Source of the DNA: Gnetum montanum
Lineage: Eukaryota > Streptophyta > Gnetopsida > Gnetales > Gnetaceae
Assembly (NCBI GenBank): GCA_015680685.1
Contig: MNCI01005975.1
Span: 280,188 to 344,187 of the forward strand
Direction: 5' to 3'
DNA length: 64,000 nt
Shown: piece after piece, positions 12,704 to 24,060 of the stretch
Position numbering within the stretch: the first letter of the stretch is position 1
Layout: every line of letters begins with the position of its first letter
The notes under the pieces: model-generated
Seen by the model: the letters and a program-made list of their open reading frames with translations, nothing else
The model's database searches: none
What the model was told of the DNA's origin: nothing
Made by a program: the position numbers and the translations under genes

Positions 12704-13008
12704 GTAAGCTCTTAGTCATGGGGTCCACAAATGTGCTACTTTTGATAGAAAAGTTTTTGGCCATTTTTTTAACTCCCACAAAGGTTTAACTAAGAAATCA
12801 ACATTTAAACACCAAATTATAGAAGTTAAACTCTGCCAACAAGCTCCGTTGGCACTTATAATGAAAATTAATTAATAAAATAAGAATAAAATAATCAATC
12901 TACCATGGTCCAACCTTAGGCAAGTGTAACTAACTAACAAGATAAGGTATTCAAATATTTAAAGTTACACATTATATCTACTAATCCATGGATGTGTTGT
13001 GATTGCAA
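12704..13008 (+). other. Putative leader intron of E1 ORF3
   Basis: The donor is CTAGAG then GTAAGCTC, a near-consensus plant 5' splice site. The predicted acceptor sits directly before the ORF3 start and now reads GATTGCAA, where E2 keeps a usable ATTATAG. The intron length is 305 nt here, 304 nt in E2 and 313 nt in E3. The equal lengths and common end point in three copies support a real intron, now broken at its acceptor in this copy. Confidence 0.5.
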
Positions 13009-14180
13009 ATAGCACCAAAAGGTAAACATACGTAGGAAGGAGGACCATCTCAACAAAGGAAGAAATAGCCAGGAATTGAAAGGGGCTAAGAACAAGCCCA
13101 AGAAGAACCACTTGCAACCCATTCCTTAGGTCCTCTTAGGGAAGAGGCCGAGGTGGAATCTAGTCATCAAATTCTAGAACCATCAACAACAACATAACAT
13201 TCCCACCAGGATGAGGCACCATCTTAGTAAGAAAACCTTGAGGTGACCTTGACAGAAGCCTGCCTAAATCAAATCAAATCCAGGGAGGTCCAAAAAATAG
13301 TGCTCAAGGAGTTAGAATTTGGCTCTTTTTTAGAACAAGCACCTAAAGAAGTACAAGACCAACTAAAGACCTCTCCCATATGGCCAATTATCACTTCTAC
13401 TAGGGAGTGGTACATGGGCGAGACATTCTTATTCTGAAATAATAGGCAAGCTGGTTCAATAGTCAAAATCAAAGACATCTCAGTGTATTACTCGATGCAA
13501 GCCATTGTTGAAGTGCTTGGGTTGCTAGAAACTAGAACAAATCCCATTGAGATTCCAATGCAGGTAGACCCCAACATCAAAAAGAAATGGGTTCAACTGT
13601 GCTATGGTGTCAACTGCAAGGATTATGATGTGCTTACACTAGCAAAAAGAATTCATTACAAGATTACATCCTTTCACCTAATCCCCACAGTGAGGCCTAG
13701 TAAGCTCACTACCTTTCTTGCTCGTGCTTGCACTACTTTGAGTGGAAGATTCCCTGTCAACCTTCCACAATTGATCTATCTAGAGATAGAGAAGCAATGT
13801 AAAAAGAATGAACATGGAAGGAAGGCACTCTTCTTTCCATGCCTCATTAAAAAACTCTATTGGAGGGAAGGGATATTCAATTATACAAATGATGCTATTA
13901 GACATGATCTGACTGCTAATTGGGCAGAGATGATGAAGGATAAGATGCCTGCAATAACTATTCAAAAATAGGAGTAGCAGTTACCACCTCCACCTACAAC
14001 TCAAAAAATTGTGCTAGACGTCACTGCAACAGCCTAACCATTACATGAATACTGAGAATCACTCTTGAGTGAACAAGAGCAATGAGCAAGCACAAGTCAT
14101 GGGGACCCATCTATGTACCAGTGAGTGCTGAGTCACCTAAATGAGATGGCCTAAATAGTCAACTTGATGGGAGGAGGTTG
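13009..14180 (+). pseudogene. E1 ORF3: plant-transposon-protein-like domain
   Basis: The start codon has decayed to ATA (E2 and E3 keep ATG). The best part, 13,243-13,971, includes EWYMGETFLF, GSIVKIKDISVYYSMQAI, VEVLGLL, LTLAKRIHYKITSFHLIP, RPSKLTTFLARACTTLSG, NLPQLIYLEIEKQ and LFFPCLIKKLYWREGI. The order (an LGLP-like helix, then an RPS block, a PQLI helix and an FPCLI-KL end) is what I know of the putative plant transposon protein domain (Transposase_32-like). It lies downstream of INT in the env-like position but shows no membrane segments. The coiled-coil C-terminus seen in E2 and E3 is cut off at about 14,180. Confidence 0.6.
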
Positions 14181-14182
14181 AG

Positions 14183-15770
14183 AAGATCAGACAATCCTAG
14201 GCAGTGGAGGTTCTTAAGGTTATGAAGGACCTTTGCTAGCTTTGGACACATGCAATGGCTGAGGTGGCTATAACTATCCTGCTATTGCTACAACCTTTGA
14301 TGGAAGACAAAAGGCATCCAGTAATGCCTTCATCTTCTCCTTTTTGCTCCAGGGATCGTTCATAGTCCACTTAGCATCACTAATGTGGGCTAGAACGGGG
14401 ATATCCCATGAACATGGCATTATTGGGAACAACTCCTTAACATTAACAAACTAGACAACGAATTGTTTATGTTCGATGTCGAATGCCTTGACTGTGTTTT
14501 ATAGCTCTTGGTAGTTGTTCATTCTTTTGGCTAAGTTCTTGGCAACAGACCTCTAATCAATGTATTTACCCTTGAAAACCTCAAGTTCTGTGTTTACCAC
14601 CACAAGCTTTTACTTGGTGTCCTTGTGATACTTGAACTCAGCCTCATACAACAAGTACAAGCTGGCCACTTGCTTCTCTAGTTCTAACTATAGTCATCCA
14701 ATAGTAAACATAGTCAAATTTGTATATCAAAGATTGGAAAGCTCCATGTATTCTATCATCTCCTCTATTTGCAACTCCTTCATGTAGATTTTTGCCTTAT
14801 TGTAGGCATCTATCCCATTAATGATATGTAGCCAAACTTTTCTTCCTTTTTGAAGCTACTAGAGGGATTCATTTACTTTTTCCTTTGCCAATTGGATCTG
14901 CTTTTCATTAACTTCTTTATGTAGATCGACCTAATCTCTGTAATGATCCTTGACTCTCTCAAACTTGAGAGCCTCCGATTTCCAGGCGACTACCTCTATT
15001 GTAGTCTTTTGGCGAAGGGCACAGACCTCCTCCATGGAGAGGTTTTTTTTTTAGCTGCTAATCTCCTTAGCTTTGTGTTCACGCTAGCTAGTTGCTCCTA
15101 CTATTGATGGATAAAGTTATTCAATTGTTGTTTATGCTAATCAACATTTCATAGGCAATGGTTCTCTATGTTCAGTTGCACATTCTCCTAGCGGGTCAGA
15201 TCCAAGGGATTTTGAATCTTGTGCTAGGTAACCTCTACCAAGGATCTATAGAACATTACCATCTCCATCACACCCTCAACCCCTTTTAGTCTGATGTGAA
15301 GCTATTTAAGAGCTTCATCTCTTGTTAATGCTAGGTTGAGAAATGTAGGGTTGGTAATTTAGGCTCTTAATTCAACAACTTTAGCAGTCAAACGTTTGTT
15401 TAGCTCCTTGGCTATTTTGAGTTGCCCTTCCAAGATAATGTTTTTTCCCCTTGCCTCTAGCATCTTCGACTGAGTTGTAGTAATATTATCTGAAAGATCA
15501 AATACATTTGGAAGCGGTTGCCTAGTTCTTGATATGCTACATTTAATTTGCTGCTTATGATCCTTACATATGTGTACACATCTTTGAGTGTAGTGACATT
15601 TGGTACAGACATCATAGGTGCATTGACTGTTTCGGAAATTCTATTAGCAACCACCTCTACTACTGTCTCCTACCCTTGGTGCTGCATCACCAGCACTATT
15701 TCCTCCTCACCTTCCTCCAAGCACATCAAGGAGGTCACGACATTCCTAGAAATTTCTAGGAGTGGCTACT
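14183..15770 (-). pseudogene. Inverted ORF3 coiled-coil fragment of the E family
   Basis: Read on the minus strand this matches the C-terminal half of ORF3 in E2 and E3. It includes NRISETVNAPMMSVPNVTTL, a Leu/Glu/Lys-rich coiled-coil stretch and the terminal block KWTMNDPWSKKEKMKALLDA. It begins abruptly where the E1 ORF3 (opposite strand) stops and ends where gag of a different element starts. It is therefore a truncated piece in inverted position, with many stops. Confidence 0.6.
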
Positions 15771-15859
15771 AGAAATGCTCCTATTTTCAAATCCACCTAA
15801 TTTCTTCTTAGCCTTGAGTGCCAAATCATAGCCTCATCAAGAGTTTGTGGCTCATAGAA

Positions 15860-16660
15860 GGATAACTCATACTGGTATGTCATTTTGAGACCTCCCAAAA
15901 ATATTAAGCTTGCTCTTACTCCTCTGAGTTTACCTGAGCTTGATGGAATAGATTACAAAATTTGATGTAAACTTTTTTGACATCCTTGTTACCTTACCTT
16001 ATGAATTTCAACTTCATAATGGTTTCTTATCTCAAATGAGACTGTTCAAATCCCAATGCATGAATAGGTTGACCATTTCATCTCTCATAACCCTGGGACT
16101 CCTTTTCCCACCATGTAGAAGCCATACCTTCTAATCTGGATTTAACAATAGGTAGCCTCAAGTTATTTGGTACCTATTCCAATAGAAAATGCTTCTTAAG
16201 TACCTTGAGCCAACTTGCAAAAGCATTGGTGCCATCTACACCATTGAAAGTCTTCAACTCTATAATGGAAGTTTTGAAACATTTCTAAACACTCTAGCAA
16301 GTCTTGTATCATCTTCATCATCAAGCTTGCTTGAAGAAGTATTGAGCATCATTAGAGCCCTTGGTGTTATTATTTGAGGAATAGTATTTCCTCCCATTGG
16401 AATCCTTGGCTAATGGTTTTCTACACTTCCATAGCTAGATTGACCTTCCTCTTCATCTAATCCATATCCATCTAGCTATGAAACTTCTTCATCTAAATGT
16501 ACATGCTCTTCACCTTCACATGTTAGAATTGGCTAGGACTAGCTTGCTTGTCCACCTTCTCACTGATTTCATCCAATTGAGTAACCATCATCTGAAAGGC
16601 TAACTTCATGCTTTCCATGTGATGATACAAAGCTTTCACCTATTTCTTTTTGGGTGCAAT
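15860..16660 (-). pseudogene. Element D gag fragment
   Basis: The minus-strand translation includes ELKTFNGVDGTNAFASW, LKVLKKHFLLE, RLPIVKSRLEGMASTWWEKE and SQGYERDEMV. This is a Retrotrans_gag pattern (a W-L pair, then A-x-x-W-W) distinct from the E-family gag. A tRNA-Met-type PBS follows at 16,710-16,722, in the right place upstream of this gag. Nothing of its pol is present: the frame runs into the E-family ORF3 fragment at about 15,770. A chromovirus or other tRNA-Met-primed element is likely. Confidence 0.6.
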
Positions 16661-16709
16661 CTAAAACTAACAAAATCCTTAACCAAAATCCAAGAAATAA
16701 TAAAACTAA

Positions 16710-16722
16710 GGCTTCGATACCA
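16710..16722 (-). other. Element D primer-binding site (tRNA-Met type)
   Basis: On the minus strand this reads TGGTATCGAAGCC, one substitution from the tRNA-iMet PBS TGGTATCAGAGCC over its first part. It lies between the D gag and the presumed D LTR. Confidence 0.55.
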
Positions 16723-16723
16723 A

Positions 16724-17199
16724 TAACACTAGAGTAGGTTCACTTCACAATTAAATCATCTTTAGTGCACTAAATCCAAATATTATGCAAAGACAAATTT
16801 ATTTTCTAGAAAAATAAGAAAACTAGCTATTTTCAATTAAATTATTTGAAAATTACAAGAAGGCTCACACAACCCACAAGCATCCAAAAAACCTATCACA
16901 CTTAAACGATATTGCAAAGCATGAGGTTTTACAATCATACAATGGTTGTTCTCAATGTAAGACACAACCAAGAGAAATCTCTCCCACATCCTGGGACTAA
17001 GATCTCAACTCATAAGTGAGATACAAGAGAATAGAATACATAGATCAACATACCACAAGCTACTCGTGGAGCAGAAATCATCTATTGCACTTACCCAATG
17101 TGCTCACCCAATATCTCTTGCCCAGTTCTTATTGCACACAAACTCTCCTCCTTCTTCATGGATGAAGGTATACACAATTATAAAGATCCAAAACCCTAT
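16724..17199 (-). repeat. Element D LTR, PBS-side part
   Basis: This sequence continues from the D PBS up to the exact E2 insertion point. It contains the terminal-like word CTCTAGTGTTA on the minus strand. The other half of the LTR is at 29,527-29,957 beyond E2, because E2 is flanked on both sides by the duplicated CCTAT. No gene is present. Confidence 0.5.
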
Positions 17200-18096
17200 T
17201 GATGAGTGGTTGAAGGTACCCCCTACATCCAACCATACAAATCACAGAGTGTTCACATCTGATCTAGTCAAATTTTGTGGACTTTATAGTTTCTAGTGCA
17301 CTAGTTCTCTAGGAAGTAAACTTTATGTTGTGGACATTCATTGTCTTCCCAGCTACACTTGTGAATCTCAAGGGTATGGTTTAAGTGTAATTGAGGTACA
17401 TGATTTTTTTCATTTTATATTTTATGGTTTTGATGCTTGAAACAAACAAGATAGAGGATAAAGTAATTTAATACCTACTTTAATCTAATGGGATAACTAT
17501 TGTTCAACTAGTCCTAACATAAATATCCAGTCTGACTTGCTGTACACATCCTAAATACGTATAACATTGTTGGGTTACCAAGCATTAAGTGTTGCTAGGA
17601 TTACCAAACATCATATGCATGCTCGAAGTGGTCATCCTTATGTGTTTACTTAATTGCTATTTAGCTTATCTTGCTTAATTACTTAATTAGCTTAATTACT
17701 AGAAAACATTGAATAAATAGCTAACAACATTAAATTCATGACTAAAGCATTTAAACTATTTAGAATTCTTCAAGGTTTATCAAGAAGTTCATCTTTATTG
17801 CCGCACACACTGTCGTGCTCAGGTACAATAGTGTTCAAATAAAAATTTGTACACTCAATGACTCCTGTTGCAAGCACTTAGGAAAATACTCTAACTTTCA
17901 AATTTAAAACTACAAGATCTTTGCTACACTATGATAGACTGATGCTTAAACATGGTGGGTTAGAACGTATTTATAAGCAAGAACAAACCCTACGTAGACA
18001 GGGCCACATCAACACATGAAATGATGCATCAACAAGGCCTAGTCAATAAGGCTTGGTTCATAAGGCCTTGTCAATGTGGCCAATCCACAACTCATA
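17200..18096 (-). repeat. E2 3' LTR
   Basis: This LTR is 897 bp, with termini TGATGAG and ACTCATAA (decayed from ACTCATCA). It is the same length as the E3 LTR (896 bp). A TATA box (minus strand, TATAAATACG) lies at about 17,967-17,976. Between it and the LTR start is an array of 18-19-bp words such as GGCCTAGTCAATAAGGC and GGCCTTGTCAATGTGGCC. Confidence 0.9.
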
Positions 18097-18108
18097 ATAC
18101 CCTCACAA
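18097..18108 (-). other. E2 polypurine tract
   Basis: On the minus strand TTGTGAGGGTA lies immediately before the 3' LTR. The E3 copy reads TTGTGGGGGTA at the same place. This is the expected plus-strand primer site. Confidence 0.65.
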
Positions 18109-18149
18109 TTGAATAAAAACTCATCCTTAAGTCCTTTAAAAAATTGAAA

Positions 18150-21100
18150 AGGTATGGGATTATTGACTAGCACCTGACTCAACAAAACTACATGACAAAA
18201 TTAATTTCCCAGGTGTACAGAACATAAAATTACAAATTTTGGTGTTCACGACACAAAATTGAACACTAAATAAAAAAACAAAACATCACATCCTCTGATG
18301 ACATGAAGACCAATTAAAAAGATCACATGGTCCAAGGTGGTGGAGGCTCATAAGGCTCCAATTGACCTTCTCCAGCTTCAGGCACATGTGATAGTTAAGG
18401 TTGTTGTGGCTATCCTACTACTATTGTAACTTATGGTGGTAGGTGAAAAGCATCTAACAATGCTTTCATTTTCTCCTCCTTACTCCTGGGATCATGCACG
18501 GTCCATGCAGCTTCACCAATGTGGGCCGAAATGGACACATCCTAAGGATAGGAAATTGTAGGGAACAACTTCTTAGCATTAACAAACCAAATAGCAAATT
18601 ATTTTCATTCAATGTAGAATGCCCTAACTATGTTATAAAACTCCTAGTAGTCATTCATTCTCTTGGCTAGGTTCTCAGTAGTTGATCATTGATTAGTGAA
18701 TCATGCCTTGAGTACTTCAAGTTTAGTGTTTATCATCTCAAGCTTTTTCCTGGTGTCCTTGTGGTGCTTGAACTCAGCCTTGTATAGCAAGTATAAGTTG
18801 ATCACCTACTTTTGAGTTCTAGTTAAAATTGTTTGGCAATCAACATCATCAGGTTTTCATATTGAAGATTGGCCAGTTCCACATACTTTATCATTTCTTC
18901 AATGTGCAACTCCTTTAGGTAGATCTCTGCCTTGTTGTAGGCATCTAGCCCATCAATGATGGGCTACCACACCTCTCTTTCTTGTTGGAGTTGCTGGAGG
19001 ACCTCATTTACTTTTTCCTTAGCCATTTGGATATTCTTCTCATTCACCTCCTTCTACAAGTTAACCTAGTCTTGGTAGTGATTCTTGACTCTCTCAAATT
19101 TAAGAACCTCATTTTTCTAGGCAGTAATTTCAATGGTAGATTTCTAGCATAAGGTGCAAAATTCCTCCATAAATCAATTGTGATTCTCTGCAACCAATTT
19201 CCTTAATTCCATATTCACCCTAGTGAGCTACTCCTATTGTTAATAGATAAATTCTTGCGGTTGTTGTTTTTGTGCATCAACATTTTGTAGGCAGTGGTTT
19301 TCAGTGATCAGTGTTTCATTTTCCTAATGTGTCTAAACCAAGTTCTTTTAAAATGAATAGGTCTTTGCTTCAACCATAGAATTGTTAAAGATTGACATCA
19401 CCATTCCCTTCTCCACTTTTTTTAATCATTCTTGAAGTTGCTAAAAAGCTTCATCTCTAATTATTTCAGGGTTATGGAGTGCAGGGTCAGCAAAGCGAGT
19501 GCATAATTCAGCAACTTCTATGGTTGATGAGTGGCAAGGTACCCCTACACTCAACCATACAAATACGAGCGTTACACGCACGATCCGGTTGAACTCTGCA
19601 AACTAAGTGCCTACATGCCTTATGGAACACTTAAGGTTAATCATTCATTGTCTTCCCAAACTTGTATTTGTCACAGTGTATGGTTAAGTCTAAGGTATGT
19701 GATTTCTATGTCTTTTCTGGTTTATCTCCTATGCTGATAAGGTGAAGGGTGAAGAGACTAATTAACTAAATTTAACTAACTAACTAAGCCTTAATTAACC
19801 TAACATCAGCATTTGTTCCCACTTACCATTCACACCCTGAACTGATGCAAGCTTGTTTACCAAACGCTAATCATTGTTGGGATCACCAAGCATAACGCAC
19901 GTGCTCGAAGCGATCGTACTGAGGCACTTAACTAGGAGAGAAGGGTTGAGAGAGATTTAATAACTAATAAAGCATGCAAATGATAAATAGTAAATAACAT
20001 TAAATAAAATCCAATTTAGCCTATTCCATGCACTACAAGGTTTATCCAAGAAGTTTGTCTTTATTGCCGTACACAAACTTGTGTTCAGGTACAATGTCTA
20101 CTCGAATAAATATTCGTTCACTTTGGAGTTCCTACTGCGGGCACATGGAAAATATTCTATCTTTGGAGAGGTCAAACTGCTAGAGTTTTGCTACAGTCTA
20201 GGCCTAGATTGAGAAACAAGGGAGAGCCACCTCTTATTTATAAACTTGGCGGCACACCGCGATATCGCGTACGCAATATCGCAGGGGAAGATGCAATATC
20301 ACGGCCCATGCGATATCACGTCCCATCAATGGTCAAGCATTGGTTTTGTGCTTGAGCCATTTCAAGTTGCCTCTTTAGGATGATACATTTTCCCTTTTCC
20401 TTAAGTAGCTTTAATTGTATTATAGTAATGTTGTCTAGAAAATCAAAAATTTCTAGAATTGATTGCTCAATCACCACCAGTTGATCCAATAACTCTTCGT
20501 GCTTGTCTACACTCAATCTTTCACTGACAGTTCCTGCAAATGTCTGCACTTATCAAAGTGTAGATACATCTAGTACAGACACAGTAGGTGCATTAAGTGC
20601 TTCTACAATTTTGTTAGCAACAACTTATACAATTGTCTCCTATCCTTGGTGTTGCATCACCAATACGTTTGTTCCCTCGCCCTTCTTCAAATGCACCAAA
20701 AAGGAGGTGACATTTCTAGAGATTTTTGGGAATAAATGGTGTTGAGATAGAGACACCACCATGTCTCGAACACTAAGATTTGATCTTGCAAGCAGCTACA
20801 TTTATTAGGCTAAGAATATTGGGCCTCCTTCCTCCATTTGACTAATTGTTCAAGCCACCTCATTAAAGTAACTCATCGGAGGCCAATATATAGATGGATC
20901 TCCACCACTCATTCTTGCTCATTACTCCTACTCATGCAAGAGGTGTTCTCAAATTTTTGCAAGCACTCAATGGCTGTGTGGGCCTTTGGTGTTATTTCTT
21001 GAGTGGATGGTTAAGGAGGTAGTTGTTGCTCCCATTCTTTAAACATGGCAAGTGTCTTGTCCTTCATCATTTTGGATAAAGAGGCCATAGGAGTATGCCT

Positions 21101-21994
21101 AATCATGTCATTGGTATAGTAGATTATCCCTGCCCTTTTGCAAAGATTTCATATGAGGCATGGAAAAGGTAGGGTTTTTCTTCCACATTCATTGTCTTTA
21201 AAACACTTCTTAATATTTAGATAGATCAATTGTGGAAGGTTTGCTAGGAATCTCCCACTTCGAGCAGCACATGCTTGGGCAGAGAAGGTAGTCACCTTAC
21301 TAGGCCTCACTATCAGATTGAGGTGATAGGCCACTATCTTGAAATATACATGCTCTACCAATGTAAGCACATCAAACTCCTTACAGTCAACCCCATAACA
21401 CCATTGGGTCTACTCCTACTTGTCCTTTGGATCAACCTATGCAGAAAGCTCTACCAGTTGTGCGCTAGAATTCGGCAACCCAAGAGCCTACACCATGGCT
21501 TCAACTAAGTATGACACTCTAATGTCCTTGATTTTCATAATGGAACCTACTCATCTATTTTCCTAGAAGAGGTACGTCTCTTCCATGTACTACTTTCAAC
21601 TAGAAGTGATGATTGGCCACATGGAAGAGGTTTGAAATTGTGTCTTTACCTCTATTGGAGCATGCTCTAAGAATGGCCTAAAGTTTAGTTCTTGGAGAGC
21701 TATGCATTGAACATCACGAGGCCTGATTATGTCAAGGTAGGCTTGTGTTAATGTGACTTCAAGTCTTGATACAAGCCTTGGTGCCTCTCCTCACTACAAT
21801 TATTCTATTGTAGATTCTTCTTCTAGAATCTATCTAATTGATTCCACTTTGGGCTCCTTCCAAAGAGGTCCCATTACATAGGTTTCTTCTACCTGCTCCT
21901 AGGCTTATTCTTGTTGGCCCCTTCTAGTTCTTGATCATTTCTTCCTTGGTTGAGATGATCCTTCCTCTTGTAGTCACTTTGGTCTTGGTTCCAT
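18150..21994 (-). pseudogene. E2 ORF3: transposon-protein-like domain plus coiled coil
   Basis: The start is ATG at 21,994, directly behind an intact TAG acceptor. The N-terminal region includes GPLWKEPKVES, then the domain blocks DVLTLVEHVYFKIVAYH, RPSKVTTFSAQACAARSG, NLPQLIYLNIKKC and TLPFPCLI. A long C-terminal coiled coil follows (HEELLDQLVVIEQSILEIF, KCIILKRQLEMAQAQNQ). It is interrupted by the solo LTR at 19,525-20,328 and resumes to about 18,150. Stops abound. E1 and E3 carry the same ORF. The protein has no signal peptide or obvious transmembrane helix, so an envelope role is not supported. Confidence 0.6.
19525..20328 (-). mobile_element. Solo LTR inside E2 ORF3
   Basis: This 804-bp LTR starts TGATGAGTGG and ends TCCCATCA. 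It is flanked by a perfect 5-bp duplication, ATGGT (19,520-19,524 and 20,329-20,333). Its first part is related to the E-family LTR. The U3 end instead carries four copies of a GCGATATCGC-type word (about 20,257-20,320) next to a TTTATAAA box. CpGs are better preserved than in the host element, so the insertion is younger than E2. Confidence 0.88.
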
Positions 21995-22298
21995 CTATAA
22001 TCACATCATGACCACAAGTTAGCAATTATTGTGTAACATGAAACAATTGAAATACCTTATCTTGTTAGGAATGTTACACCTAGCTAAATTGTGATTACGG
22101 CTAATTTAATCAATTTTAATTATTAAATTATTTGTATTTTGATGTTGATAAATGACTATAGTCATACCAGAGGTTGTTGTAAGGGTTACACTCTCAAAAA
22201 TCAATGGTTTTCATTATCGTTGTATCCATTAACCCTTTGGGGAACCAAAAATTTTTGTTAAACCTTAAGGCTTGTGGCCCCCACGAGGAAGAGCTTAC
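21995..22298 (-). other. Putative leader intron of E2 ORF3
   Basis: On the minus strand the donor AG/GTAAGCTC is at 22,298-22,297 and the acceptor TATAG/ATGG ends at 21,995, immediately before the ORF3 ATG. Both sites are intact, giving a 304-nt intron. The upstream TATA box present in E1 and E3 is missing here: about 47 bp are absent near 22,440. Confidence 0.5.
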
Positions 22299-24060
22299 CT
22301 CTAGTAGCTGTAGGATCAAAGAACAAGGCTATTTGGACAACCAATTGGAAAGTTATGAGCTTTGGAAGGTTTTGGGATTTGAAAAATGGCAAAAACTCCT
22401 CTCTTTTTGTGAAACAAATGATTAAAAATTTCAAAGTATCTAGTTTGGTTAACTTTGGTAAAACTTGGAAAATACAAAGATTTTTTGAATGAAATTAGAG
22501 TCAAATGGAAGCCTAAAAAGCCACAAATATGATGAACATAGTAGAAGAGGATGTTGAAACTTGGAAAATTTGAAAAATTGAGAAAATAGTTGGAGAATGA
22601 AATTTTATGAAGGTTTTAAGGAGCACAAAGTTGGATGTACAATGGGGCACGTAAAAGATAAAATTGCAACAATGTCTAAGGTAAGGGACTTAACTATTCA
22701 AACCAAGAGATATGAAAGTGGGTCCTTCCCATAACAAACACATGCCCTTTTTACCTTTGCATAACCTCAACTAAGGAGTCCATGGGCCCCATAGTTAATT
22801 TAATGATCATGAAAAGTTAAGGACCAACTTGGAAGAATCTATCCAAGAATTCCAACACGTCAAACTAAGACATCAAGCATAACATGGAAACCAATAGTGA
22901 GGTGAATTATGGGTAGCATAGATGAATGACTGAGAAGGTGGGATGGAGTTCTGAATTAAGGTCATAAGAATTCCCTTGTCAAGTTTGTGTTTAAAATGAC
23001 CTAAGAAGATCCATCCTTAGTCCAGATCAAAACCAACCGCTTCTAGTAACTTCGCATCACCACTCCAAGACTGATCCACCCCCTCAAAATACAAGAGTAC
23101 TCCCATAAAACAACCACTGCTTCATAAAGAGAAGAAAAAATAAGTAGGAAGTAAGATAGGGCCTTAGTTAGAGGGGATCTTCAGGCATGGGTAACATGCC
23201 TCTCTAGTCTCATAACCAATGCTGGTAGCTTGTTTATTTGTCTAAGGGATGTGCTTTGAATTTCCATCATGTTTTATATATATATATATATATATTTTAT
23301 CTATTTTGTATAAGAACCAAACCATGCAAAGACTTTATTCAACTTTATGTGATTGGTTAAAATGGAATGGTAAGAAGCCAATGAAAACACTTAAGCACTC
23401 AAGTAAGTAAAAGAGTACAAAGCGTATTGAGTCCCCTTAAAGTCACACCCTGTACAAACCTTTAAATCCTTCCCAATTTTAAAAACTACCAAGGTCACCA
23501 ATTTATTAAAATTTTATTTAACGAAAGGGACCTCAAACTTCCAAAACAAAGAAAACCATAAAGTTTGTGGATGGGTGGATGACATGGACTCACTGCATGT
23601 TCCATGAAAAATAAAGCATATCTTAGTTATTAGACATCAAAATTCAAAAATAGAAATCAAACATTAACAATCACAACATTAAGCATAAACCACCATTAGT
23701 AAATAGCAACATTAGCACTACATCCTAAGATAATAAAGCACTTTTATTAGAAAAAATAGTGGAAATTCACAAAAAAATAAAATAAAGTGAAATATATAAG
23801 AAAGTATAAAATATTTGAGAAAGATAAAACATAGTAACAATGTTGTAAAATAAAAATCAAGAAAATGGATAAAAGTCATCAAAGTGTAAAAACAAACATG
23901 TGTAAAACAAAAAGGTGAAACACTAAAAGGGTGAAAGACTGAAGAGCCATGTGGATGATTAGAATGGATGGCCATCTCCCCCACAATTGTGTTGAAGGGA
24001 ATAGATGTGGAATATAGATTTTGGTTGTCCATCCAATGAGGTGGTAGTTGCACTAGCTTG
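22299..24060 (-). other. E2 INT-to-ORF3 spacer
   Basis: This is non-coding sequence homologous to 10,860-12,700 of E1 and 43,350-45,060 of E3. It includes a (TA)n microsatellite at about 23,275-23,296. Local ORFs such as 22,204-22,425 and 22,274-22,492 have no homology and are not conserved between copies. Confidence 0.6.

Larger units (their letters stand above)
3692..14180 (+). mobile_element. E1: decayed Athila-type Ty3/gypsy retrotransposon
   Basis: From left to right E1 holds a 5' LTR (3,692-4,689), a tRNA-Asp-type PBS, gag, protease, RT, RNase H, integrase, a 2.2 kb non-coding spacer and an extra ORF3. The RT motif FMDDFSTYG and the order of domains without a chromodomain point to the Athila branch. 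The element is broken by many stops and frameshifts. Its 3' end is missing: at about 14,180 the sequence switches to an inverted ORF3 fragment of the same family, so no 3' LTR can be paired with the 5' LTR and no target duplication can be tested. Confidence 0.85.
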
